This document shows positions 35,833 to 44,914 of a stretch of 64,000 bases of DNA, piece after piece. Each line of letters starts with the position of its first letter. Position 1 is the stretch's first letter. Under the pieces are notes generated by a model that saw only the letters and a program-made list of their open reading frames with translations, had not been told where the DNA came from and did no database searches. A program made the translations under genes and the position numbers. This stretch comes from Bacteroidales bacterium (GTDB taxonomy: Bacteria > Bacteroidota > Bacteroidia > Bacteroidales > P3): assembly GCA_017479385.1 (NCBI GenBank), contig JAFVCE010000022.1, positions 1 through 64,000 on the forward strand, written 5' to 3'.

Positions 35833-37290
35833 TTATTTCAGTCGACGAAGGATTTCGACGGTCTGGTTCCAGAACATCTCGACGGTCTTGATTTCGATGC
35901 GCTCGTCGGGGCTGTGCACACCGCGGAGCGTGGGGCCGTAGCTAATCATATCCATACGCGGATATTTTTCGCCAATAAGGCCACACTCGAGGCCGGCGTG
36001 GATGGCGCGCACGATGGGCTCGCGGCCATACATAGAGCGGTACACTTCGACGCCCACTTGCAGCACGCGGCTTTGTGGGTTGGGGGTCCAGCCGGGGTAG
36101 CCGTCGCTGTGGCTCACGCGAGCGCCAGCAAGGCGGAAGGTGGCTTCGATTTTCTGGGCTGCCGCCTGCTTGGCACTCTCGACAGAGCTGCGTTGGCTGG
36201 TGGCAATGTGGATTACGCCCTCTTTCATCTTGACCGAAGCGAGGTTGGTACTGGTTTCGACAAAATTTTCGATTTCGCGACTCATAGCCAAAACGCCGTG
36301 GGCGCAGGCGTAGAGCACGTTGACGAGGCGCTCTTGCGAGGCTCGGTCTACCACTTGGGTGGGGGCAGCCACTGGGGTGAGGTCGACTTTGAGGTCGGGT
36401 TCGGTGCTGCGAAACTCGAATTGCATGGCTTTGCCCATGTTGGCAGCCAGGGTTTTGAAGGCCTCGGCTTGCGAGGTGGGAACGAGCACAACGGCTTCGG
36501 CCTCGCGGGCAATGGCGTTGCGCAGGTTGCCGCCGTCGATAGTGGCCAGGCGCAGGCCGTGGTTGTATGTGCCAGTCCAGAGAATGCGGTTCATAAGTTT
36601 GATGGCGCAGCCTCGGCCGCGGTTTATGTCGTCGCCACTGTGGCCACCTTTCAGGCCATAAACTTTCAGGCAGAAAGCAGTGTGGCCTTCGGGTGCCGGT
36701 TCGAGGTTATAGTCCATCTCGACCGTGGTGTCGATTCCGCCGGCGCAGCCAATGCAATATTCACCTTCGTCCTCGTCGTCGAAATTGAGCAGAATGTCGC
36801 TCTTGAGCCAATCTGGGTCGAGCCCGGCAGCACCGGTTAGCCCTGTTTCTTCGTCGACGGTGATAAGGGCTTCGAGGGCGGGATGTTCAAGTGTCTTGTC
36901 TTCCAAAATGGCCAAAATGGTAGCCACGCCAATGCCGTCGTCGGCGCCGAGGGTGGTGCCATCGGCAGTCAGCCATTCGCCGTCGAGCACGGACTGGATG
37001 GCATCGGTCATAAAGTCGAACTGCTTGTCGCCGTTCTTCTCACACACCATATCCATGTGGGCCTGGAGGCAGACCATGGGGCTTTGTTCGTAGCCGGCTG
37101 TGGCGGGTTTGCGAATAAGCACGTTGCCGAGGCTGTCGCTCATCGTTTCGAGGCCGTGGCTGCGTCCCCACTCCACGAGGAAGGCCGATATGCGCTCTTC
37201 GTGCTTCGACGGGCGCGGAATTTGCATGATTTCGCCAAACCAGTGCCACACGCGGGCGGGTCTGAGGTCTTTGAGGATGTTTTGTTCCAT
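35833..37290 (-). CDS. pepD: Aminoacyl-histidine dipeptidase PepD
   Basis: A 485-residue M20-family zinc dipeptidase that hydrolyses Xaa-His and other dipeptides in the cytoplasm. Metal and catalytic motifs are present: LQAHMDMVCE, LGADDGIGVAT and VDEETGLTGA, with a later GGHSGDDINRGRG dimerisation-domain segment. The start at 37290 (MEQNILKDLRP) gives the family length. The longer open frame upstream is low-complexity and lies across a promoter. That promoter (TTTG, 19 bases, TAACTTTGC) ends 30 bases before the ATG. The gene is monocistronic, with a terminator immediately after it. Confidence 0.95.
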   Translation of the reverse strand: MEQNILKDLRPARVWHWFGEIMQIPRPSKHEERISAFLVEWGRSHGLETMSDSLGNVLIRKPATAGYEQSPMVCLQAHMDMVCEKNGDKQFDFMTDAIQSVLDGEWLTADGTTLGADDGIGVATILAILEDKTLEHPALEALITVDEETGLTGAAGLDPDWLKSDILLNFDDEDEGEYCIGCAGGIDTTVEMDYNLEPAPEGHTAFCLKVYGLKGGHSGDDINRGRGCAIKLMNRILWTGTYNHGLRLATIDGGNLRNAIAREAEAVVLVPTSQAEAFKTLAANMGKAMQFEFRSTEPDLKVDLTPVAAPTQVVDRASQERLVNVLYACAHGVLAMSREIENFVETSTNLASVKMKEGVIHIATSQRSSVESAKQAAAQKIEATFRLAGARVSHSDGYPGWTPNPQSRVLQVGVEVYRSMYGREPIVRAIHAGLECGLIGEKYPRMDMISYGPTLRGVHSPDERIEIKTVEMFWNQTVEILRRLK

Positions 37291-37319
37291 TATAATTCGA
37301 ATGTTAAATTTTCCGATTT

Positions 37320-37351
37320 GCAAAGTTACAAAAAAATAGCGAGGTGGCAAA
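37320..37351 (-). promoter_or_regulatory. Promoter of pepD
   Basis: Minus-strand TTTG (37351-37348), a 19-base spacer, then TAACTTTGC (37328-37320): an exact Bacteroidota promoter. Confidence 0.85.
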
Positions 37352-37503
37352 ATATTTTTTTTCTGAAGAACGTTTTTTATTCGAAGCCGCCCTCCTTTTT
37401 GCCTGCGCCAAGACCTCGCTTGTGGCATTGCCAGTCTCCACAACAGCCCATCCCATCATAATAGAATTTGCGCACCAAAAGTTCGCGAGCGCCAAAAATT
37501 ATT

Positions 37504-37535
37504 TTTGCCATGTCGAGAAATGTTTGTAACTTTGC
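37504..37535 (+). promoter_or_regulatory. Promoter with no obvious gene behind it
   Basis: Plus-strand TTTG (37504-37507), 19-base spacer, TAACTTTGC (37527-37535). The match is as good as that of pepD. It points towards the LRR gene 320 bases away, but no open frame follows immediately. Confidence 0.7.
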
Positions 37536-37854
37536 AGTCGCTTTCGAGAGCGAAAGTGAAAGCAAGATTGGCATTGCAGTACAGTCCCTTTTATCGAATT
37601 TCGCCAAAGTTATAAGCTGGGGGGAGTGAACATTAATGCTTGTCGCTTGTTGTGTATGCTATATCCAATAGCATATCGTCAGGCGTGAGATATGTTCCAC
37701 TAAAAGTTCGTTCCAGCAAAGGTGTTTGGCGATACCTGATAGAAGACGACATGAGCACATAACCTCATGCCTTTCTAATTTATAATTAGTCAACATTCCG
37801 TTGGGGGGGTCGGAATAGCAAAAAGTTGCACACGACACGTATTAGTGGTTATTT
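37536..37854 (+). other. Leader or spacer before the LRR protein gene
   Basis: No gene seen. It holds an inverted repeat TATGCTAT / ATAGCATA (37655-37662 and 37668-37675), a small hairpin ATTCCG / CGGAAT (37795-37800 and 37811-37816) whose loop is a run of seven G (37803-37809), and the start region of the next gene. The composition turns AT-rich here. Confidence 0.6.
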
Positions 37855-40185
37855 ATGAAACAAAAATTGATGTTACTGTTTACACTTGCCATGGTGACTA
37901 TAAACATCCATACCGCACGCGCGCAATGGACATATAACGGATATTGGCAGCAACTCTATAACGGCGACACCTTGTTATTTGAAGTTAATTTGGGTCAACA
38001 AACAGCCATGTTGAAGGTTGTTGCACTGCAAAGCACCACAAACAACCTTCATATCCCATCGAACATAACAGTAACTGAAGAAGAAACATACGAGGATGAC
38101 TACGGTGAATCACATACAGTTATTCGGAATATCAATTACGTTGTCAATGAAATAAGCGACGATTTAGAATTCTTTGTTAACGGGGAGCCATTCCAGACAG
38201 GTCATTACAACTCCGGATGGCATTATCCTGCCGATACCGTTACCATTCCCTCTTCTGTTACATCAGGCGAGATTGGAGCCGAAAACATTGTATTTGCTGG
38301 TACCCTAACGGAGTGGAACAACAGCACCATTATCGGCACAAACGTCAATGGATATAATTTGTATATCAACGGGATGTTGGTTACCGATTTGACAATACCA
38401 TCTGACTGGGATACCATACACAGGGGTGCTTTCCAATACTGCAAAAGTATTCAGTCGGTAACTATCCCAAATACTTTGACTTATGTAGACCACGATGCTT
38501 TTAACTATTGTTTCAATCTTAAAAGTGTGACCATTGACCCTGGCTCATACATTTTCGGCGTCGACGTTTTCGGAGCCGATCATTATCCTGTTCCATACGG
38601 CATACAAGAAATCCACTTTAACGGAACCCTTGAACAGTGGGCATCACGCAACTGGAAACAGGCTGGTTTCGAAACCAACCATGACTATGGCGCAAACGAC
38701 ATAATGTTAAAAGGATACTATGAATGTGACACACTGGATGACGGAACCTTAGACGATTGGAACTATCATGAAAAGGGATACAAACTCTATATTGGCAACG
38801 ATCTCCTTACTGATTGCCACCTTACAACCGACACCATTCGTCCATACGCTTTCTACAACTGCGCCAGCATCAGTTCTCTGACTATTTCCACTTCTGTGAA
38901 AGCCATTTTTCATTCAGCTCTCGAATTTTTTTCGGGACTGAACACGCTCAGCCTTCCCCAACAGGTTCCAACGCTGATATTGTATGACCAAATTGCTCCA
39001 ACAGACAACCTGTATCGCTTATTTGGCGGTGGAACGAACACTCTGTCAAGAGTCAATTACAATGGCACATTGGAAGAGTGGATACAGAGCAGCTGGCCCA
39101 CAAAAATCAATGCCTTTTATACTATAAGAACCCTTGCTGGAGCCAGGGACACTTCAACAATAGCGCTGTATATTAATGGTACGCTGTTGGAAGACTGCAC
39201 CTTGCCGACGACTGTCACGGCTGTGCCCGACTATGCATTCACAGCCTGCAGCATACGCCGGCTGACAATTCCCAACAACATCGACACCATCGGCAATTAC
39301 GCTTTTGCTTTATGCAATAATTTGGAGGGAACACTGGAAATAGACCATGCCGGAATAGGGCCTTGGGCTTTTGCAAATTGTAGAAAACTATCCGGCCTCA
39401 TCATTGGCGATGGCGTACACACCATTGAAAATGCTGCATTCTGTTACGACAGCCTCATGTCTATCACAATTGGTGCTTCGGTGGACAGTATCGGAAGTGT
39501 GGCTTTTGCGTGCCATCTTCCTGAAAAAATCACTGTGCTTGGAAGCACACCGGCAAGACTCGGAAGGCATTCTTTTGGTGATGACGGGACAACTATGGAT
39601 TATATGGGCAGGACAACTGTAGCGCTGCAAGTACCATGCGGCGCATATGACAATTATGCTTCAAGTGCTTGGAGTGAGATGTTCTCCAATATCACCGAAG
39701 TCGAGAACGTGTTGAAAGTGGAAGCTGCGGATTTGGTCTTTGGCCTTGATGAAGTGCACATCGTTGCCGGTTACGTCGAGATTGTTCATGGGGCAACATG
39801 CTCTAACGACGAAGTAACCATAAAAGCGACCGGACGAACCATATACGGCCATAATTTCCGTTTCGACCACTGGAGCGACGGAAGTCGGGAAAACCCATAC
39901 TCATTCTCATTAACATCAGACACTACGATGACAGCATATTTCGCTGAAGGTGCCGCAGGCATAGATGAGGAACCTCAAGACGGCATAAAGGCCTATGCCA
40001 GCAACGGCCAAATTGTTGTATTAGGTGCCGACGGTCAGAGTGTATGCCTGTACGATATGGGAGGACGGCTGCTTGATGTGAAGCATTGCACTTCTGAAGC
40101 GTTGCACTTCGACGTGCCCTCGCTGGGTGTCTACATTATCAAAGTTGACGGCATGGCTGCAAAGAAAGTAGTTGTGGCAAAATAG
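37855..40185 (+). CDS. T9SS leucine-rich-repeat (BspA-like) surface protein
   Basis: A 776-residue secreted protein. After a signal peptide (about 1-23) come several LRR_5 repeats of the BspA type, recognisable by GAFQYCKSIQSVTIPNTL, HDAFNYCFNLKSVTI, YAFYNCASISSLTI and NYAFALCNNL. Near 620-695 is a beta-rich repeat (FRFDHWSDGSRENPYSFSL), and the last 70 residues form a T9SS type A tail (VCLYDMGGRLLDV, LGVYIIKVDG, KKVVVAK). Such proteins act at the cell surface in adhesion or glycan contact. The G+C content is clearly lower than that of the flanking genes. It stands alone on the plus strand with a terminator after it. Confidence 0.9.
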   Translation: MKQKLMLLFTLAMVTINIHTARAQWTYNGYWQQLYNGDTLLFEVNLGQQTAMLKVVALQSTTNNLHIPSNITVTEEETYEDDYGESHTVIRNINYVVNEISDDLEFFVNGEPFQTGHYNSGWHYPADTVTIPSSVTSGEIGAENIVFAGTLTEWNNSTIIGTNVNGYNLYINGMLVTDLTIPSDWDTIHRGAFQYCKSIQSVTIPNTLTYVDHDAFNYCFNLKSVTIDPGSYIFGVDVFGADHYPVPYGIQEIHFNGTLEQWASRNWKQAGFETNHDYGANDIMLKGYYECDTLDDGTLDDWNYHEKGYKLYIGNDLLTDCHLTTDTIRPYAFYNCASISSLTISTSVKAIFHSALEFFSGLNTLSLPQQVPTLILYDQIAPTDNLYRLFGGGTNTLSRVNYNGTLEEWIQSSWPTKINAFYTIRTLAGARDTSTIALYINGTLLEDCTLPTTVTAVPDYAFTACSIRRLTIPNNIDTIGNYAFALCNNLEGTLEIDHAGIGPWAFANCRKLSGLIIGDGVHTIENAAFCYDSLMSITIGASVDSIGSVAFACHLPEKITVLGSTPARLGRHSFGDDGTTMDYMGRTTVALQVPCGAYDNYASSAWSEMFSNITEVENVLKVEAADLVFGLDEVHIVAGYVEIVHGATCSNDEVTIKATGRTIYGHNFRFDHWSDGSRENPYSFSLTSDTTMTAYFAEGAAGIDEEPQDGIKAYASNGQIVVLGADGQSVCLYDMGGRLLDVKHCTSEALHFDVPSLGVYIIKVDGMAAKKVVVAK

Positions 40186-40210
40186 TAAACAGGTTCATAA
40201 TTAAACAAAA

Positions 40211-40241
40211 GAGGGTGCCTCAAAACTTTTGAGACACCCTC
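40211..40241 (+). terminator. Terminator of the LRR protein gene
   Basis: Arms GAGGGTGCCTCAAAA (40211-40225) and TTTTGAGACACCCTC (40227-40241) pair with one mismatch. The position 25 bases after the stop supports the call. Confidence 0.85.
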
Positions 40242-40320
40242 ATCATGTACTTTTTGGACCATAAAGCCACCCAATTGTGCGTCGGTAACCGATTGATTTT
40301 GAGTGCTCAACACTGGTTGC

Positions 40321-40380
40321 GGAGGGGTTAAAGAGGGGTTAGGGTCGTATTGAGGTCGAACAAGCCTTGATATTCAGCTA
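40321..40380 (+). repeat. Dispersed repeat, copy D
   Basis: GGAGGGGTTAAAGAGGGGTT, then the exact core GGTCGTATTGAGGTCGAA at 40343-40360, then CAAGCCTTGATATTCAGC. Near-identical to copies B and C. Confidence 0.92.
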
Positions 40381-40471
40381 TTTACAAATCGAGAAAAAGC
40401 CCTCCCACGGGCGGTTCGCACTCGATGGTTGGGCGACCCCATTGGGGCGTTCTTGGGCGTAAAAATCTGCT

Positions 40472-41509
40472 CTATCCAGCGAAGTCTCCGCGGTCTACCA
40501 CCAGTTGGCAGCCTGTGGTGCGGATTCGGCGGTCGAGACACACGCGGCATTCGGCGGCCTCATCGCCTGTGCAGAGCTTGTTGTCGTAGAGCGAATAGTC
40601 CTTGCGGTGAGCCTTGGGGCTGAGGTTGGGCATAACCACGTTGGCACCAGCCAGTATGCCCCTTTCGCGGCCACGGGGGTGCATGGTGCCGAGCGCCGTG
40701 GTTGATGGGAGCAGGACTGTGGGTTGCAGCAGGCGGATGATGGCTAACAGCCTGAGCGTCAGCTCGACCGAACCGGCTTTGTGGTGTTCGAATGGGGTCC
40801 CGCTGGCGGGAATAAAGGGGCCGATGCCCACCATCTGGGGTTCGAAGCGGCGAATGAACTGCAGGTCTTCGAGGAGTGTCTCGGCAGTCTGCCCAGGCGA
40901 GCCCACCATGAAGCCACAGCCTGTTTGGTAGCCCAGCTCGCGCAGGTCGCGCAGGCAGCGTATACGGTTGTCGAAACTCATCTCGGCCGGATGCAGGCTG
41001 CGATAGTGGTCGGCTGAGGCCGTCTCGTGGCGCAGCAGGTAGCGGTCGGCGCCGGCTTCGCGCATGAGGCGATAGCTTTCGCGGCTGCGCTCGCCGAGCG
41101 AGAGGGTGATGGCGCAGTCGGCAAAGCGGCTGCGTATGGCGCTCACTATGTTGCAAACCACCTCGTCGGTAAACCAGCCGTCTTCGCCCCCCTGCACCAC
41201 GAAAGTGCGGAATCCGAGCTCGTAGCCCGTTTGGCAGCATTGCAGAATTTCGTCGGGCGTGAGCCTGTAGCGCCTCACTCCGGTTTGGCTGCGACGTATG
41301 CCGCAGTACAGGCAGTCGTTCTTGCAGTGGTTGCTAATCTCTATCAAGCCACGCATAAACACTTGTTTGCCATACACTTGGTCGCAAGCGACGCGGGCGC
41401 AGGCATAGAGGTAGGCGGTGTCGTCGCCTTCGGGAGCGGCGATGATGGCCTTGAGCTGTTCGAGGTTGATGTCGCGCGTGGCGACGATGGTGTCGACAAT
41501 GGTTTTCAT
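40472..41509 (-). CDS. hydE: [FeFe]-hydrogenase H-cluster maturase HydE
   Basis: A 345-residue radical-SAM enzyme that, with HydF and HydG, builds the dithiomethylamine-bridged diiron centre of [FeFe]-hydrogenases. The radical-SAM cluster motif C-x3-C-x2-C is in SNHCKNDCLYCGIRR, followed by the GGEDGWFTD region and GCGFMVGSPGQT, typical of HydE. The start at 41509 gives family length, and the further open frame upstream is antisense to the next gene. The ATG overlaps the TGA of the GH20-like gene by 4 bases, an unusual neighbour. It implies the organism makes or uses hydrogen, though the hydrogenase genes lie outside the window. Confidence 0.93.
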   Translation of the reverse strand: MKTIVDTIVATRDINLEQLKAIIAAPEGDDTAYLYACARVACDQVYGKQVFMRGLIEISNHCKNDCLYCGIRRSQTGVRRYRLTPDEILQCCQTGYELGFRTFVVQGGEDGWFTDEVVCNIVSAIRSRFADCAITLSLGERSRESYRLMREAGADRYLLRHETASADHYRSLHPAEMSFDNRIRCLRDLRELGYQTGCGFMVGSPGQTAETLLEDLQFIRRFEPQMVGIGPFIPASGTPFEHHKAGSVELTLRLLAIIRLLQPTVLLPSTTALGTMHPRGRERGILAGANVVMPNLSPKAHRKDYSLYDNKLCTGDEAAECRVCLDRRIRTTGCQLVVDRGDFAG

Positions 41510-43377
41510 TTTCCGATAACAAATTCGTAAATGCCCTCGCGTGGTTCGCCGTTGTGGTAGGCCAAGGTCTTGATGTGGGTGCCAGAGGCGAGCCTTATCG
41601 GCCCCAGGTAGATGGGCGAAAGCTCGGTGGGGTCGCTCCCGTCGAGGGTATAAAATATATATGTGTTGGGAATTTCGGTTTCGAGCGACACGTCGAATTG
41701 GCCGTTGCCCACGTTGTGGGCGCGGAACAGGGGTTTGAACGAGCCCTCGTAGCAGCTGTAGCCCATCGTTTCGAAGCGCGTTTTGCATTTCGCAACATTG
41801 CGACGAAAGCGAGCCCAGTTGCGCCCCGAGGCCGGAGTCCACAGGTTTTCGGCCATCGCCATGAGGCGTGGCAGCAGTTGGCGCTCGGCCTCGTGGGGGG
41901 TGGTTATGCGCTCGGTGGGCAGACTGCATTGGGCCCCAAGCAGGTGTGCAACGACGTGACTATTAGTGCCTTGCGGAACCAAGTCGTAGTTGTAGACCTG
42001 GCGCAGCGTCAGCTGCCGAGGAGCGGCCGAAGGGTGGTAGCGTGGGTCGGCTTGGTAGGTGTCGAACGAATATTCGTCGGGGCTAAGTACCACGAAGCCA
42101 GAACGGTAGGCAAAGGCTTGGCAGTCTTTTATGCCCGACTGGCATTGCAGCACCGTCGACGAGCCGGCGAGAGCCAAGTCGATGTCGCGGCCCATCATAA
42201 TTTTGCCCTTGTTGGCGAGCAGGCTGTCGAGCTTGGCAGCGAGCAAATTTTGCAGCTGGTCTTCCGAGTGTAGATGTTGGCGACGCATAGCGGCCTGGCA
42301 CTTCGGGCAGCGTTCCCATACGTCGGTGGCAGCATGGTCGAGCCCGAGATTGATGTAGGCCGAGGGGAAGAGTGCAACCACCTCGTCTACAATATGTTCC
42401 AGTGTGCTCAAAGCGCTGTCGGCGCCGAGGCACAGCACGTTGTGGCGAGGCCAACACGGCCCCACCTGCACGGCGTAGGCCGAGTCGGGGCGGCACCCCC
42501 ATTCGGGGTATGAGGCCAGCAGGGCCGAGGCGCCGCTCGGCAGCGACAGTTCGGGTATGAGTTCCACATGGCGCTCGGCGGCGTAGGCCACCAGGTCTAC
42601 AATTTCGCGCACGTTATAGTAGCCGCCGTAGTTGCTGCGCTCGTCGGCCGTGGCGGGAACAATGGCCTCCCACTCAGCGCCTTTGCGCTGGGGGCGCCAC
42701 GAGCCAGTGGCGTTCAGTTCGGGGTAGTATTCGGACGGCAGGCGGTAGCCATAGTCGTTGGCTAAAAGGATTTGCAACTTGTTGATTTTGAGTCGCGAAG
42801 CTATGTCGATATAGTCCTTTACGAACTTGGTTGAGAAGAAGTGCGTGCAGGCATCGAGGTGGGCGCCACGCCAGGCAAACCGAGGTTTGTCGAGCACCGT
42901 GCATTCTGGAATGACCACTCGGCGGTAGTTGTCTGTGCGCACGTCGGGTGGCAGCAGTTGCACGAACGATTGGTAGCCATAGAAGAGGCCCGTCTCGGTG
43001 TTGGCGCTGATGGCAACGCCGTTGCTGCGCACCTCGAGCAGGTAGCCTTCGTCGCCCAGTTCGGGGTTGATGGTATCGTTCAGGCCAATGGTTATGCAGC
43101 CCGACATGGGTTTGCCCACAAACGAGGGGTGGAAGTGGGCGTGGCGCATATCGCGCGCAATGTAGCGTGCGGTCTGCGAGTTCTGCCCCAGTCCGGAGAG
43201 GTAGATGGCCGGATTGTTGGTCAGGGTGAAAGTGCCGGAGTGCTTGTTGACGAACAGCGGCTCGGGCACAATGGTCACCTCGGCCACCTCGGTGGTCCGC
43301 CCACAGGCTGCGACTATGGCCAGCAGCGTTGCCACCGTCGCGAGGAGCGCCAATCGTTGTCGAACTGTTTTTTTCAT
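41506..43377 (-). CDS. GH20 beta-hexosaminidase-like lipoprotein, likely inactive
   Basis: A 623-residue lipoprotein (lipobox AIVAAC, Cys25) with the GH20b-like N-terminal domain (about 35-160), a GH20 barrel (about 165-500) and a C-terminal FN3/chitobiase-like domain (FYTLDGSDPTE). GH20 enzymes cleave terminal GlcNAc or GalNAc using an Asp-Glu pair in GGDE. Here the motif is GLDH at 345-348, so the acid Glu is His348. Other active-site positions also differ. The Arg of RHFF is Thr178, PGH is replaced by PSG (280-282), and the expected GWDE is GRDI. The barrel otherwise aligns well, so this looks like a retained non-catalytic glycan-binding protein. It is translationally coupled to hydE. Confidence 0.85.
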   Translation of the reverse strand: MKKTVRQRLALLATVATLLAIVAACGRTTEVAEVTIVPEPLFVNKHSGTFTLTNNPAIYLSGLGQNSQTARYIARDMRHAHFHPSFVGKPMSGCITIGLNDTINPELGDEGYLLEVRSNGVAISANTETGLFYGYQSFVQLLPPDVRTDNYRRVVIPECTVLDKPRFAWRGAHLDACTHFFSTKFVKDYIDIASRLKINKLQILLANDYGYRLPSEYYPELNATGSWRPQRKGAEWEAIVPATADERSNYGGYYNVREIVDLVAYAAERHVELIPELSLPSGASALLASYPEWGCRPDSAYAVQVGPCWPRHNVLCLGADSALSTLEHIVDEVVALFPSAYINLGLDHAATDVWERCPKCQAAMRRQHLHSEDQLQNLLAAKLDSLLANKGKIMMGRDIDLALAGSSTVLQCQSGIKDCQAFAYRSGFVVLSPDEYSFDTYQADPRYHPSAAPRQLTLRQVYNYDLVPQGTNSHVVAHLLGAQCSLPTERITTPHEAERQLLPRLMAMAENLWTPASGRNWARFRRNVAKCKTRFETMGYSCYEGSFKPLFRAHNVGNGQFDVSLETEIPNTYIFYTLDGSDPTELSPIYLGPIRLASGTHIKTLAYHNGEPREGIYEFVIGK

Positions 43378-43432
43378 TCTTTTTTCGCTTTTGTGTACAA
43401 TAAAAATAACGTTGCGTCGTTAATTTTATTGT

Positions 43433-44914
43433 ATGGCACAGTCAATAAAAAAACTATTTTCAGACTCGGTGGTCTACGGTCTGAGCAGCATAGTTGGTCG
43501 ATTTTTGAACTATCTGCTTGTGCCACTGTATACTTACAAGATTGCGGCCTCGACTGGGGGCTACGGTGTGGTGACCAACATCTACGCCTACACGGCCCTC
43601 ATTTTGGTGCTGCTCACTTTCGGTATGGAGACCACTTTTTTCTATTTCGCCAACCGCGAAGGGGGCAATCCTCGTCGCACCTTCGCCACGGCCCTCGGGG
43701 CTGTGGGTGCGGTGGCGGCCCTGTTTGTGGTGGTGGTGATGGCCTTTTCTGCCCCAATCACGCAGGCTATGGGCTATGCCGAACATCCTGATTATGTGAT
43801 GACTATGGCTGCCGTTGTGGCAATCGACGCCTTCCAGGCCATACTTTTCGCGTGGCTGAGGTTCGAAGGCCGTGCGTGGAAGTTTGCCACCCTCAAGCTG
43901 GCCTTCATTGTGGCTAATATTGCGCTCAATCTCTTTGTTTTTCTCGTCGCCCCAGGCATTGCCGACCACCCGTGGATGAGTTGGTATAACCCTGATAATC
44001 AGGTGGGTTATATTTTTACGGTAAACCTTATATGCACTGCCGCCGTCACCCTCGGCTTCGTCCCCGAACTGCGCATTGCGGCTCGGGCCGGCTTCGACCG
44101 CCATTTGTTGCCATCGATGTTGCGCTACACTTGGCCGCTGCTTTTGCTCGGCGTGGTGGGGGTGATGAATCAGGTGGCCGACAAAATCATTTTCCGCTAC
44201 CTTATGCCTGGAACCGAGGGCGAGGTGCAGCTCGGCATATACGGCGCTTGCGTTAAAATAGCGATGATTATGGCCATGATTACGCAGGCTTTTCGTTATG
44301 CCTATGAGCCGTTTGTCTTTGGCGGCGGGCGCGACAAAGAGAGCAAGCCCACGCAAGCCGCGGTGATGAAGTATTTCGTCATCTTCACCCTGCTGGCCTA
44401 CCTCGCCGTGGTTTGCTACATGGACGTTCTGCGCCACATAATCAACCCCTCCTATTGGGAAGGTCTCCGCACTGTGCCTATCGTGATGATGGCCGAAATT
44501 TTTATGGGCATTTACTTCAACCTGTCGTTTTGGTACAAGCTTACCGGCGAGACTTGGTGGGGGGCAATCATGTCGGCCATCGGTTGTGTGGTTCTGATTG
44601 CGGTCAATGTTGTGTTCGTTCCGAAAGTAGGTTACATGGCTTGCGCCTGGGGTGGATTTTGCGGCTACGGCGTTTGTATGCTGCTTTCGTACTTCATCGG
44701 GCAACGAAAAAATCCTGTCCCGTATGACGTTCGTCGTATTTTGTTTTACTTTTTGTTGGCAATTTGTCTTGCTTGGATTCATGGTTTGATACCCGATTCG
44801 AGTGTTGTGCTTCGAGTTGCGATTGGCACTTTGTTGTTGTTGGTTTATGCTGCCGTGGTTGTTTTGCGCGAGCGAGAACTTGTTGCCCCGATTATTAAAA
44901 GATTGAAAAGATGA
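43433..44914 (+). CDS. Polysaccharide flippase (Wzx/MOP superfamily)
   Basis: A 493-residue membrane protein with about 14 helices, starting MAQSIKKLFSDSVVYGLSSIVGRFLNYLLVPLYT-like (SSIVGRFLNYLLVPLY), the classical opening of lipopolysaccharide O-unit flippases. Conserved segments include FGMETTFFYFA and NQVADKIIFRYLMP. It would move lipid-linked oligosaccharides across the inner membrane. The substrate is unknown, and no glycosyltransferase cluster is nearby. It diverges from the GH20-like gene (55 bases between starts) and overlaps the following small lipoprotein gene by 4 bases. Confidence 0.88.
   Translation: MAQSIKKLFSDSVVYGLSSIVGRFLNYLLVPLYTYKIAASTGGYGVVTNIYAYTALILVLLTFGMETTFFYFANREGGNPRRTFATALGAVGAVAALFVVVVMAFSAPITQAMGYAEHPDYVMTMAAVVAIDAFQAILFAWLRFEGRAWKFATLKLAFIVANIALNLFVFLVAPGIADHPWMSWYNPDNQVGYIFTVNLICTAAVTLGFVPELRIAARAGFDRHLLPSMLRYTWPLLLLGVVGVMNQVADKIIFRYLMPGTEGEVQLGIYGACVKIAMIMAMITQAFRYAYEPFVFGGGRDKESKPTQAAVMKYFVIFTLLAYLAVVCYMDVLRHIINPSYWEGLRTVPIVMMAEIFMGIYFNLSFWYKLTGETWWGAIMSAIGCVVLIAVNVVFVPKVGYMACAWGGFCGYGVCMLLSYFIGQRKNPVPYDVRRILFYFLLAICLAWIHGLIPDSSVVLRVAIGTLLLLVYAAVVVLRERELVAPIIKRLKR

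Noticed and set aside
37377-37607. A 76-codon minus-strand open frame upstream of pepD
   Set aside because: It overlaps the pepD promoter and the opposite-facing promoter, with no signature or ribosome-binding context.
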